Part shown: positions 22,702-31,387 of the stretch, in pieces
Numbering within the stretch: the first letter of the stretch is position 1
Layout of the letters: each line of letters starts with the position of its first letter
DNA from: Blasia pusilla
Lineage: Eukaryota; Marchantiophyta; Marchantiopsida; Blasiales
Direction: 5' to 3'
Assembly (NCBI GenBank): GCA_050084515.1
Contig: CM114274.1
Span: forward strand, 9,734,001-9,798,000
DNA: 64,000 nt
Translations under genes and position numbers: made by a program
The notes under the pieces: model-generated
Told to the model about the DNA's origin: nothing
Seen by the model: the letters and a program-made list of their open reading frames with translations, nothing else
Database searches by the model: none

Positions 22702-22990
22702 ACGGTCCATGGGGAGGTGGAAGAGGTGGCGGTGGATCTCCTCGTCGCTGATTTGCCCTCGGGGTTGCGCTTGTGGGACGAGAATCCGTCCCTCTTTCTT
22801 ATGACCAGATCGTGGTCCTATTTTCCTTTGCAGACGCTTATCTCAGTGACAGGGGTTGTTTCTTAGTTTTGACTGGAAGGAGCCAGGATGAGCTCTTCAA
22901 CTTGCAGTGCGTCAAAAGATCGCTGAAGTGGAGGACGGCGCAATCATGGGTCATCAAGAACGAGTACCCACTCCGATCCGCGACGAGTCA
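22702..22990 (+). pseudogene. methyltransferase-like segment of the accessory gene
   Basis: In frame with the upstream exon, the sequence encodes VAVDLLVADLPSGLRLWDE and, after a one-base shift near 22780, SYDQIVVLFSFADAYLSDRG, CFLVLTG and RSQDELFNL. A hydrophobic strand ending in an Asp-x-Pro motif, followed by a helix and then a G-x-F-L-V-L strand, is the layout of Rossmann-fold amino-methyltransferases around motif IV (D/N-P-P-Y/F/W). Here the motif reads DLPS, so it is either decayed or not catalytic. The motif I region was not found. The assignment rests on pattern only. Confidence 0.3.
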
Positions 22991-23027
22991 AATCCGGATA
23001 AGGGCTCTAAATCCGTATCCAAATTTT

Positions 23028-23345
23028 CTTTCTCCGACAGGTTGCATCTTTGCATGCAACCCGTCGGATTGTTTGAGCTGGAGACTTCGGTGGTGCAATC
23101 TGTCTGAAAGCGACGGGTTGCAAATTGAACGCAAGTCTCCATTGGGTGAATGCAACCCGTCGGAACCCGACGGATTGCAAGTGCTTATGCTTTTTCCTTG
23201 TGTTCGGAATGATGCAACCCGTCTGAAAGCGACGGGTTGCTCTTAGCCAACCATGGGCTGCTCTAAGCCAACAACCTGTCGCCTTCCGACGGGTTGCTCA
23301 TGGCAAACACTTGTAAAACAATCCCTCTGACTCCGACAGTTGCTC
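23028..23345. repeat. palindrome cluster 4
   Basis: Five or six palindromes with standard arms (GCAACCCGTC/GACGGGTTGC) near 23060, 23095, 23150, 23212, 23270 and 23325. The centres vary (TGAAAGC, GGAACCC, GCCTTCC). The last ones are more decayed. The cluster runs up to the CACTA-like terminal segment. Confidence 0.75.
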
Positions 23346-23587
23346 CAATGTTAGGACTATAACTAAGCACGTCATTCATTGTTTACAACTCATCATTACT
23401 ACCCAAGTGAAACAAATATGACTCGTGGTGACTAAAGGGTATTGATAACTACTTTAGTCATTAGGAGATGACAAGGTGAGTTATACAAACCTTAAATGTT
23501 ATGACTAAACCATTTAAGTCATAATTTGAGTCATTCTTTCATTGAGTCATTTAAAGCCTAGTCATAAAAACCACCCATTTCTTCTTA
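23346..23587 (+). mobile_element. 3' terminus of a CACTA-like transposon, mutated tip
   Basis: This stretch aligns over more than 200 bases with the right end of the intact-ended CACTA element at 55255-55485. Both share GACTAAACCATTTAAG, TTTGAGTCATTCTTT, GAGTCATTTAAAG and the final TCATAAAAACCACCCATTTC followed by TTCT. At the tip the canonical TTCTAGTG is replaced by TTCTTATG. Gypsy copy B starts immediately afterwards. A matching left end was not found, so the element may be truncated on its left or end outside recognisable sequence. Confidence 0.7.
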
Positions 23588-23689
23588 TGGATGTTGGGGA
23601 CGGCCACGATGGTGTACCGTGCTCCGTTGTTTACTGCTTCGATGTTCTGTCGTTGGGAGGTATGCACATCGAGGTTTTCCGGCTGCCCG

Positions 23690-24300
23690 CTACGCTATGT
23701 GAGCGTGGAGTTGGAGTTCCTGCATCACGTTCAAAGGTGATTGCAGAGGAGGTGATGGACCTGCCCTTGGAGCGGATACTCGGGCCGTCCACGTCACATT
23801 CATGGTAGGATACGGGTGCTAGGATGGCGGAGATGCTGGCTAGACCCGCGATAGAGCATGCCATGGCTTCTCTTGGTGTTGTGTTGTTGGATAACCAGGG
23901 ATAGGTCTTCCAGTTGGTGAGTCAAGGAGGTAGAGCTTTTAGTCCGCAACGTGTCTTGTTGGATTCAGGAGCACAATCCCTGATGTTCGGGAAAGCGTCA
24001 TTCAAAGGATTGGGCTCGACGAGAGCCAATGTGGAGCGTTGTCCATTCCGGATATAGACATCCTTGGGTGGAGCGAGTACCACACAATATATCACCCAAC
24101 AAGCGGTCGTAGTGAAGATTCACCCGGGACATCCTACAGATGACTCTATGGTGCGAGCCAAAGCGATAGTGACTGATACAGAGTCCTATGACGTCTTGGT
24201 TGGTGAAGCAGTGTTATATCCGATGGGGTTTTCCATGGACAATTGGGAGAAGTTAGCATCCTACAGACCAGGATGGTAGTCAGATGATGGGCACCTTAGC
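23690..24300 (+). pseudogene. gypsy copy B: aspartic protease domain
   Basis: Contains LLDSGAQSLMFGKASF at about 23958-24006, with an intact D-S-G-A retropepsin triad. It then reads LGGASTTQYITQQAVVVKIH and TESYDVLVGEAVLYPMGFSM, the flap and the second hydrophobic Gly region. A retropepsin processes the Gag-Pol precursor. This is the best-preserved protease of the three copies: copy A has a changed triad and copy C lacks the triad region. Upstream frames (23588-23690) encode VYRAPLFTAS-like linker sequence. Confidence 0.75.
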
Positions 24301-24309
24301 TCATTATCC

Positions 24310-25345
24310 ATTCGATTCACTGGTGCAGTGATCAAGCGATGGCCAGGAGAGATGGCGACCTTAGCAACATTTAGCAAAGCCATCTCTTGGCCTAGTGATT
24401 TGATTGAGGGACATGTCCATGTAGAGGATACTCTCGTTCATGACATTTCTATGGAGAGGAGTGTCATGGTAGTCGCATCCGTCCATGGAGGAGAGGTGCT
24501 ACTTTGGGGCTCGAGTGAGTTCCCTACCGAGGGACATTTTATTGTTGGGGACGCAATACTTGGAGCGGATAGGGACCATAGACTTGGTCATTGTTGGTTG
24601 GTCATGTCAAGGCCAATTGAGTGCTAGACGGGGTAGCGGATTAGGTGACTCTCGGTCCAAGTTTTTTTGGGAGATGATGGAGATCCTAAAACACTTGGAG
24701 GAGCATCAATCTCGTCCTTCAGCACACATTCAAGAGAATGTACCAATTTTGGGCGATTCGAGGTCTTGTGTGGTGACAAGTGCACATAAGGTGCGCACAT
24801 GGATTGGCCCGAAAGTTTTGTTGGATGCGTCGAGTGTGGGTTCACGAGCAAATCGCCTACGTCTTTGGTGGACCAACTTAGTACCACACGAGGTGTTGTA
24901 GAGGGCATATGCGAGAGTGGAGAGCCCCTCTGATATGTTGGTGGATTCTATATTGGATCTGGGCCATCGATCACAGGCAGTGAGGCTAGATGATCGACCG
25001 CCGTTGACTATGGTCAACAGAATTGGCATGCCACATGCAACCTTTCCCACATTGGTGAGTTTTCTCGCTTCTTATGCATTCAAGGAGGCCAGACCTGGCT
25101 TGGTCTGGGATGACCACATACAGAGGTTGGTGGAGCCCAATGCCGATGAGCAAGAGTGAGTGATGGGATTCCCCATAGGAGTGACGACAATACTGTCACT
25201 ATCAGAGGTATCACGACGTCATGTCTTGGGTCAGGCGATGGACCTCAACTGCTTGACATGGATTTTCAGCTTAGGAGTAGTTGAGCAAGGTTGTTTGAGG
25301 ATGCAACAGATCACATCAGTTGTGTTGGTGAGCCCCATGCCTACC
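24310..25345 (+). pseudogene. gypsy copy B: DNA methyltransferase domain lacking motifs I-III
   Basis: The pre-methyltransferase segment (MATLATFSKAISWPSDLIEG) is intact, but after GGEVLLWGS (about 24515) the sequence jumps straight to SEFPTEGHFIVGD. About 300 bases that hold motif I (LDLFGG in copies A and C) are missing. Motif IV reads GWSCQGQ (24599-24613) with Ser replacing Pro next to the catalytic Cys codon (24605-24607). Motif VI ENV is at 24734-24742 and the motif VIII-like GSRANRLRLWWTN at about 24838. The motif IX/X-like region (MGFPIG, QAMDLNCLTW) is at 25163-25263. Without the SAM-binding motif the domain cannot work. Confidence 0.75.
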
Positions 25346-25512
25346 AAGACGGTTAAGGTAGTGGTTCGGGGCGAGACTCGAGGAGATCGACATACCAAGG
25401 GTCATCGCGAGAGACACCCTTGGACTTCTTGAGATGTTTTGGAGGTACGCCAAGAGATGGTAGCCACAACATCGAGCGTGGTTCTAGGTATTGCACATGG
25501 AGATCCGATTTT

Positions 25513-26820
25513 GCAATTAGCTGCAGGGGGCAGTCAAGTTTTTTTGTCCGGACGGTGTTGTATAGTAAAATCAACCAGTGTGTAAACTCCTTCGTCATTA
25601 AGTGTTAGATAAAGTTTCATTAGTATTAAGTAAATTGGCTTAGAAAAAGGAGATTCTTATGTTTAAACCTCTTTATGGTGCCTCTTTTATGGGGGCCCAA
25701 CTTTAGGAAAAGAAGGTAATAAATAAAAGATGACTTTATAAAAGTAAAGTAGTTGCTTTAATGAAAAGCAAAAGTAGTCTTGGTTGGTGGCTAGGTTAGT
25801 TGGGGTAATTTGGAAAATATCATGTGGGTAAAAGAGGATATTTTGGAAGAGATAAGAGGAAATCTACTTGTGTCAAAATGTGATTGGCTAAGCCTTGAGA
25901 GGAAGCCATGTGGCACAAGATAAGATAAGCTCTATTTTGTACTCTTGTGGATCCCTTGTGAGTATATAAAGAGGAGGGACCTTCAAGGGTTCATCACCTT
26001 CTATTCCACATCTTGAGTCTCTCGCGTTTCTCTTGAGTGTATGGCTTTGGGATTGCTTGCTCTTCCAATGAGAGTGGATCACCCCTCTTGGGAGAGTAAC
26101 TTGACCATGGTCTATTCTTCGAGAGGTTTCTAGAGTGTGGTGTGTGTGTGTGGGGATGAGAGGTTTGTCACCTTAGAAGAGTTTAGTCATACTAAAATAG
26201 GAGATGTTTTGGCTTGTTACTTTCCCAATGAGAGTGGATTATCCCTCTTGGGAGAATAACTCCGCCAAAACCCATTCTTGAGGAGAGTAGAGAATGTCTG
26301 TCAAGCATGGATAGGGGTGGAGCACGAGTTGTGCCTTCTCCTTTCCTCAATCCTTACCATGTCAAGGTATTCTTTGTGGATAAGCACTGGTTCACTCACT
26401 ATTTAGTTTATCACTTTGGGGAGGCGTTCATGAACCAGGTCATGCAATCTCCAACTCCGGTGACTCTTCCTATCGTCACATATGGAAGGACATGGGATTG
26501 TACTTTGTATGTCCTTATATAGCGATCCATGGATGTCAATAGGCCTGCTCAAGTAGGGTTTAACACTAGTTGTGCTATCTTCCTTGTATACAAGCGTAAA
26601 ATAGTTTATAGGGATTTTATAGTTAGGAATTTCGGGGTCCGATGTTACGAAAAAGTGATCGCCTCGGCACTTCCATCTTCCATACCTGTCGTGAGAGAAT
26701 GGAGAGTGTACATCATAATTTTGTATTGAAAAATGAGAACTTATTAGAGAGTTCACCTTGCATCGACCGCATCTACCGTAGCTAGAAGGCCCGCCCTTGC
26801 TCGAAGAAAGGCTCTCGACA
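25513..26820 (+). mobile_element. LTR-2 sequence inserted in copy B
   Basis: Copy A runs without a break from the linker bases equivalent to 25512 to those equivalent to 26820, so about 1.3 kb is extra here. Bases 25607-26300 match the LTR-2 fragments at 893-1340 and 1570-1977 in inverted orientation. They include GTGAGTATATAAAGAGG (25970-25986, a promoter-like TATA box) and two CCAATGAGAGTGGAT blocks. The rest (26300-26760) has two short open frames (MDRGGARVVPSPFLNPYHVK and MDVNRPAQVGFNTSCAIFLV) of unknown origin. It may be a solo LTR plus flanking sequence. Confidence 0.6.
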
Positions 26821-26959
26821 CGACAACGGGGTTGCACCATAGCAACCACCGACACCCACATCGAAGAGTCCTACCGTAGTCACGATGGAGACTTGGGTGC
26901 CATATATGGGCCCTAAGCTGACAGGAGGAGAGTGACGCCGGATACACCAATTCCTTAGG

Positions 26960-27660
26960 AGTTATAGGAGATGTTTTGCATTTAGTATGCATGATTTGGG
27001 TACATTGAAGGGTCCAGGGATCCGCATTGAGTTGTCGAGTGACACGCCAATCTTCGGATGACCCTACATATATAGTGGCATGGAGAGGGCTTTGATTCAG
27101 AGTAGGAGCCAGGACTAGTGGAGATGGCGATGGAGACTATGCATCTGCCATTTTCATACCCGCCAAGAAGGATGTGCATGGCAACTAGACGAATAGGCAG
27201 ATGTATGGAGATTATGGGCCTATCAAGCAGCAGACAAAGTCTGATATGTATGCCATGCCCACCCTTGACGAGATCTTTGATGCGATTGGGCATGCAAAGG
27301 TCTTCAGTTCATTGGATTTGCGAGCCGGATACCATCAACTCCCTATCAGATTGGAGGACAGGCAGAAGACGATATTTTGGGGCATCAATCCTCGCGGAAA
27401 GGATTGTTTCTACTAGTGGAGGTTCTTACCATTCGTGTTAAAGAATGCCCCGGCTGAGTTTCAAAGGTCATGGATAGGATCTTGGCAGGTATGGATTTTG
27501 CTAGGTGTTATATTGATGACATCGTAGTCTTTAGCGCCACGGTTGAGGAGCATGAGCAACATCTAGAGGAGGTGTTTCGACGATTGCAATGACATGGACT
27601 GAAGCTACATCAGGCAAGTGCAAGTACTTCTACAACCGGATTGAGTACTTGGGTCATACG
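26960..27660 (+). pseudogene. gypsy copy B: reverse transcriptase domain
   Basis: The palm domain includes YAMPTLDEIFDAIGHAKVFS, SLDLRAGYHQLPIR, KTIFWGINPRGKDCFY and the catalytic YIDD box at 27509-27520. An in-frame TAG at 27414-27416 stands where copy C has CAG (35724-35726), and a frameshift follows near 27465. Reverse transcriptase copies element RNA into DNA. The sequence is clearly Ty3/gypsy type (L-D-L-R-A-G-Y-H-Q and Y-I-D-D). Confidence 0.85.
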
Positions 27661-27669
27661 ATATACCTA

Positions 27670-28320
27670 GGTGGCCTTGGTGTGCAGTAGACAAAGGTAG
27701 AAGCTATTTCACACATTCCACGTCCTACAGATGTGAGTCGAGTTCGTGCATTCATTGGATTGGCAAACTTCTATCAATGTTACCTCAAGTGTTTCAGCTC
27801 GATTGCGAAGCCGCTGACCTTGCTGACCAAGGTGGATTAGGAGTGGCAATGGGGGGATGAGCAGGAGCGAGCATTTCAGATGCTCAAGGACAAATTCCGT
27901 GCCCATATTGAGGAGACCAATCAAGGGGCATCCTTTCCAATTGCATACTCATTGGAGCATGTTGGGGCTTGGAACCGTGCTCAACCAACATAACGATGAT
28001 GGTAGAGAGTTCGTGGTGGCTTATGCTAGTGGCTCGAACAACGGTGCAGAGGCGAAGTATAGCTCGTATGGGGATGAGTGCTTGGTTGTAGTGTGGGCTG
28101 TCACACATTTCAGATGTTATCTATTCGGCAATCCCTTTACCATCATTACTGATCATCAGTCATTAAGTGGTAGATGGAGTCCGAAAAGCTTACAGGGAAA
28201 CTTGCAAGGTGGGCTCTTTTGTTGCAGAAGTATGACTTCTAGGTGGTGCATAGACCTGGGATGCTCAACCAGGATGCAGATGGTTTGAGCCGTACCCCAT
28301 GCCAGAGTCAGGGAGATGTG
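27670..28320 (+). pseudogene. gypsy copy B: connection and RNase H domains
   Basis: Encodes the connection region (SRVRAFIGLANFYQ in one frame), then RNase H with FVVAYASGSNNGAEAKYSSY, ECLVVVWAVTHFRCYLFGNP and TIITDHQS. TAG codons at 27688-27690 and 27838-27840 stand where copy C has CAG (36000-36002, 36150-36152). RNase H degrades the RNA strand of the replication hybrid. A frameshift near 28170 and others break the frame. Confidence 0.75.
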
Positions 28321-28429
28321 ACCGGAGCTCGTTGGCATTGTGAGAGTGATGAGGAGTTGGTGCGAGGATGGCATGCGTATGCCTATTTGGGCTTGTTGGC
28401 TATGGAGAGCCAGATTGCTTAGACTTTGA

Positions 28430-29065
28430 TGGCGAGATGTGATGGAGAGTCCTTAGATCTAGAGGCCAGTGAGGAGACGACAGGTGGCCGAGACATTCTC
28501 GACGATGGAGTGGTCTTGGAGTGTCTGCGTATTGGCAACGTCGCGAGCACAGTGGGTGCTAGAGAGCGGGATGGGATCCTACAGCGAGCCAGATATTTCC
28601 GGTGGGAGGGGACACATGTGTTGCGAGTGTGGAAGGATGGTAGAGTGCGTGCAGTGCCTCATCATTCGCAGAGAGCATGTTTGGTGCGTCATGCCCATGA
28701 GGAGTTGGGTCATTTTGGAGTGAAGCGGACGTACAACTTGCTCCAGATTCACTATTAGGGGCGAGGCATGTAGACTGACGTTCAATAGTTTGTTACTTGA
28801 TGCATGGTGTGTGATCGGGTCCCAACATCGTTCAATGCTCCGACTCCATAGTTGCATCCACTTCCGATCATGGGTTAATGGTAATTCAGAAGAGCCAAAA
28901 AGCTCTGAAAATAATTCTATTGTTAATTCTCACAAACTAATTACAGTCAAATTAGATCATAAATTATCAATTTATCACCAATTAATTATTGATAATTTAT
29001 GATGGTTGTAGATGGAGTTTGGATTTTGTAGGACCTTTGCCTTTGACGGAGGGCCATAGTCGTTA
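28430..29065 (+). pseudogene. gypsy copy B: integrase fragment interrupted by an AT-rich insert
   Basis: The N-terminal zinc-binding region is visible as LVRHAHEELGHFGVKRTYNL (two His) near 28680-28745. The following Cys pair is also present (CMVCDR-like, about 28800). The DDE core begins WSLDFVGPLPLTEG (29012-29055) and stops at about 29065, where similarity to copy C ends. Between HPLPIMG-type sequence and the core, about 120 AT-rich bases with a perfect hairpin are inserted (see 28956). Confidence 0.65.
28956..29003. repeat. perfect 16-bp hairpin inside an AT-rich insertion
   Basis: The arm ATCATAAATTATCAAT (28956-28971) is followed 16 bases later by its exact reverse complement ATTGATAATTTATGAT (28988-29003). 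It ends an AT-rich insertion of about 120 bases (from about 28885) that splits the integrase coding sequence relative to copy C. Confidence 0.8.
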
Positions 29066-29311
29066 TGTGCACGACAAGGTGGACTACGCGCATATTGCAT
29101 TATGACATGCATTTTTCCTTAAAAATATTGTTTGATTTATCATTAGTTAAAGAAATATACTTAAGTGATAAGATGAAGGATGCTCAAGCCAATGGGGAGC
29201 TGAAAAATATTGAAACTTTACTTATTGAACTTTAAAATGTAGTTACTATGCCGATTTTGCCTAACTTTGATGATTTAATCATAATCTTCTCTACTCCTAC
29301 TATTGCAACTA

Positions 29312-29731
29312 TGTCCCATCTGAGTAGCCGATAGGCCGAGATCTATCGTGGATACGAGGTAGGAGCCAGTAGACTATCTTGAGTGTAACTTTGTCCCACG
29401 GTGTCGGATGAGGTTGAGGATAGGTCCATTGTGTCAAGAACGTCGTTTCTAATAAATTTCTTGTTGAGGTCTTTCACAACCGGATGACTTGTTGACAAGG
29501 TCACCCGCCCTTGGTAACCTGTGCGCGTAGGTTAACAGGAGGATAGCTATTTTTAGGGAAAGAGCCTTTTGGCTCTTCCCAACCCTATATAAGGGAGGAA
29601 GATGGCTTTCCCAAGCCATCTTTCTCATGTTGGGCCATTGGAGCACCTCTCTTGTATGTATGTGAGATAGGACTAGGGTGCTAGCGTCTGGATTCCTTTA
29701 TAGCGCAGGGTGGACGAGGCTCAATTGGTGG
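29312..29731 (+). mobile_element. 5' LTR of gypsy copy C, left end missing
   Basis: Bases from TGTCCCATCTGAGTAGCCG match the 3' LTR from 38473 onward. The 3' LTR itself begins about 138 bases earlier, right after a polypurine tract, so this copy lacks its left end. It contains a TATATAAG box (29586-29593), the stem AAGATGGCTT/AAGCCATCTT (29599-29622), a smaller stem AGAGCC-TTTT-GGCTCT (29561-29576), and AGGGTGCTAGCG. The 29066-29311 stretch before it is unidentified AT-rich sequence. Confidence 0.7.
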
Positions 29732-31387
29732 GAATTTGTTGTTTTTAGGTAGGCGAGCGAGTTGCCTTGGTCAGGAGCCCCTGGAGACGCTGGTTGGCAT
29801 TGTGTTTGTCATTTTTTCCATTCGAAAGGCCGTGGGCAGAAGCGCTGGCCGTTTTCTCAAGATTTTGCTAGTGCAAACTGATTGGGATCAGTGGTAGAGT
29901 GTAGTACGGAGTGGGGCAGCAAGTATGGCGTCGACAGGTGAGTGGCGCATGGTGAGAACGTTGGTAGTCAGGAAGATAAGAGCACCTTTAGGTCTTGCAG
30001 CCTCCGAGGGCTGTCAAGTAAAGGCGGCTAGCTAGGGGTGTAGGGTTAAGTTATAGCCGTATTTCTAATTCGGATTGATGTACTAGCACGTAGGTACATG
30101 TATGTGTTGTATTATGGGAGTGGCAGCTAGGTCAAGGAGCACGAGGCTAAGGGCAGAGCTCAAGGAGGGCGCGTGTAGGGTCACGTGGCCAAGGCCTTTT
30201 CCCCTGCATCTAAGTCCGGGCACGGACATGCCCGACAAGGGAAGGAGCCATTAGGGCTCCAAGATTGAAGGTAGTCGGATGGGTTGCGCCCAGCCTCGGA
30301 GAGTGGAAGGGCTTGCTGCATAGGACGGAGAGCTGGCAGTAAAGGCAGGTCCAAGAGGATGGGAGCTCTAGATTGGCGGATGGGGGTAAGAGGGTGAGAG
30401 TGGTTGCATAGGGCCGCATGCCTGAGGCTTGATAGGGTGCACATGGAGAGACTCTAGTTTGGCGGGGGATGCGTTCGTGAGTACGGGCTGTACAGGTCGA
30501 AGGTCTGAGAGAGGTAAGGGACCGGGGCGCGGGAACGGAGAGTCAAGAAGGGAGAGCGGATGTGGTAGAAAGAAAATGGGATAGACGGGCTACCAAGTAA
30601 AGTGGATAGTGTAAGGGCTGACATGGTTAGCGCCAAACTTGGTAGGTGAGTTACATAGTGGAAGAGCATTTTGTAGACTTGGTGTTTTGCGAGCATGGTA
30701 GGATTCACGATGAGAGTTTTTTTAATCATTAGGAGTCGATTTGGGATCGACTTGCTTCTTCACCGACTGTGGGTGCGAGGGTTGTGATGGAGACACACAC
30801 GCCGATGTTGATGGGAGGTTCGACGTGTTGGTCGAGGAGAGTGTCGTATTGCAAAGATTTCCGCACCACATGGAGGAGTGTGTGTTGACGGTGCCGTAGG
30901 TTGGAGGGCGTGATCAGGTTACCCATTCGAGTCCCTTTTCTTGCACTTATCTTATGTGATTGAGAGTGTTGGGTATCGGGTAGTAGCAGGTGCTAGGTGG
31001 GTGCAGTGATGGTGACTAGTATAGACTCTTTTCATGTGTAGCATGTTGGTGGATATATAGCGGTTTCCGAGTAGGGGTCGCATGTATGATCCGAGCGTGT
31101 CGGTAGGTTAGGTGAGTTAGTGGGAGGCTCATGGTGAGCCTGAGTGTTGAGATTGCGTGAGGCCGGGTATGTCATCACGGGATTACCATTAGCGTCGGTG
31201 AGCTAGTGAGGAGTGTGGGAGACTCTCGGTGAGTATGAGTGCTTGAGCGGGTGAGACATGGTTGTCATCCCAGCGTTCTTCCAGGGTTCAAAAGAACGGG
31301 GTAGTGCGAGCAGTTGTAGTGGTGTGACACGGAGTGGAGTGAGATATCGAGGGGTTAGGAGTGAGGAGTTATCTCGACATCCATCCA
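29732..31387 (+). other. untranslated leader of gypsy copy C
   Basis: About 1.6 kb, rich in G, with no convincing coding sequence and parts collinear with the leader of copy D. Such a long leader before gag is shared by both copies and is therefore a family trait. Confidence 0.55.

Larger units (their letters stand above)
23588..29065 (+). mobile_element. Ty3/gypsy element copy B with embedded DNA methyltransferase, interrupted
   Basis: In plus-strand order: protease (23690-24280), methyltransferase missing its first third (24510-25330), linker to about 25512, an insertion of LTR-2 sequence (about 25513-26820), reverse transcriptase (26980-27660), RNase H (27890-28310), the integrase zinc-binding region (28600-28860), an AT-rich insertion (about 28885-29003) and the start of the integrase core (29004-29065). 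The start at 23588 abuts a CACTA-like terminus. All domains are broken by stops or frameshifts. The gag and 5' LTR at 9.4-12.1 kb (copy D) may be its 5' half. Confidence 0.85.

Noticed and set aside
15804-23345. Regularly spaced palindromes resembling a CRISPR array
   Set aside because: The setting is eukaryotic, arms and spacers vary, spacers are related to each other, and there are no cas genes. Palindromes tied to a transposon explain the pattern better.
24624-25050. Minus-strand open frames across copy B methyltransferase
   Set aside because: They are antisense shadows; the plus-strand motifs match copies A and C.
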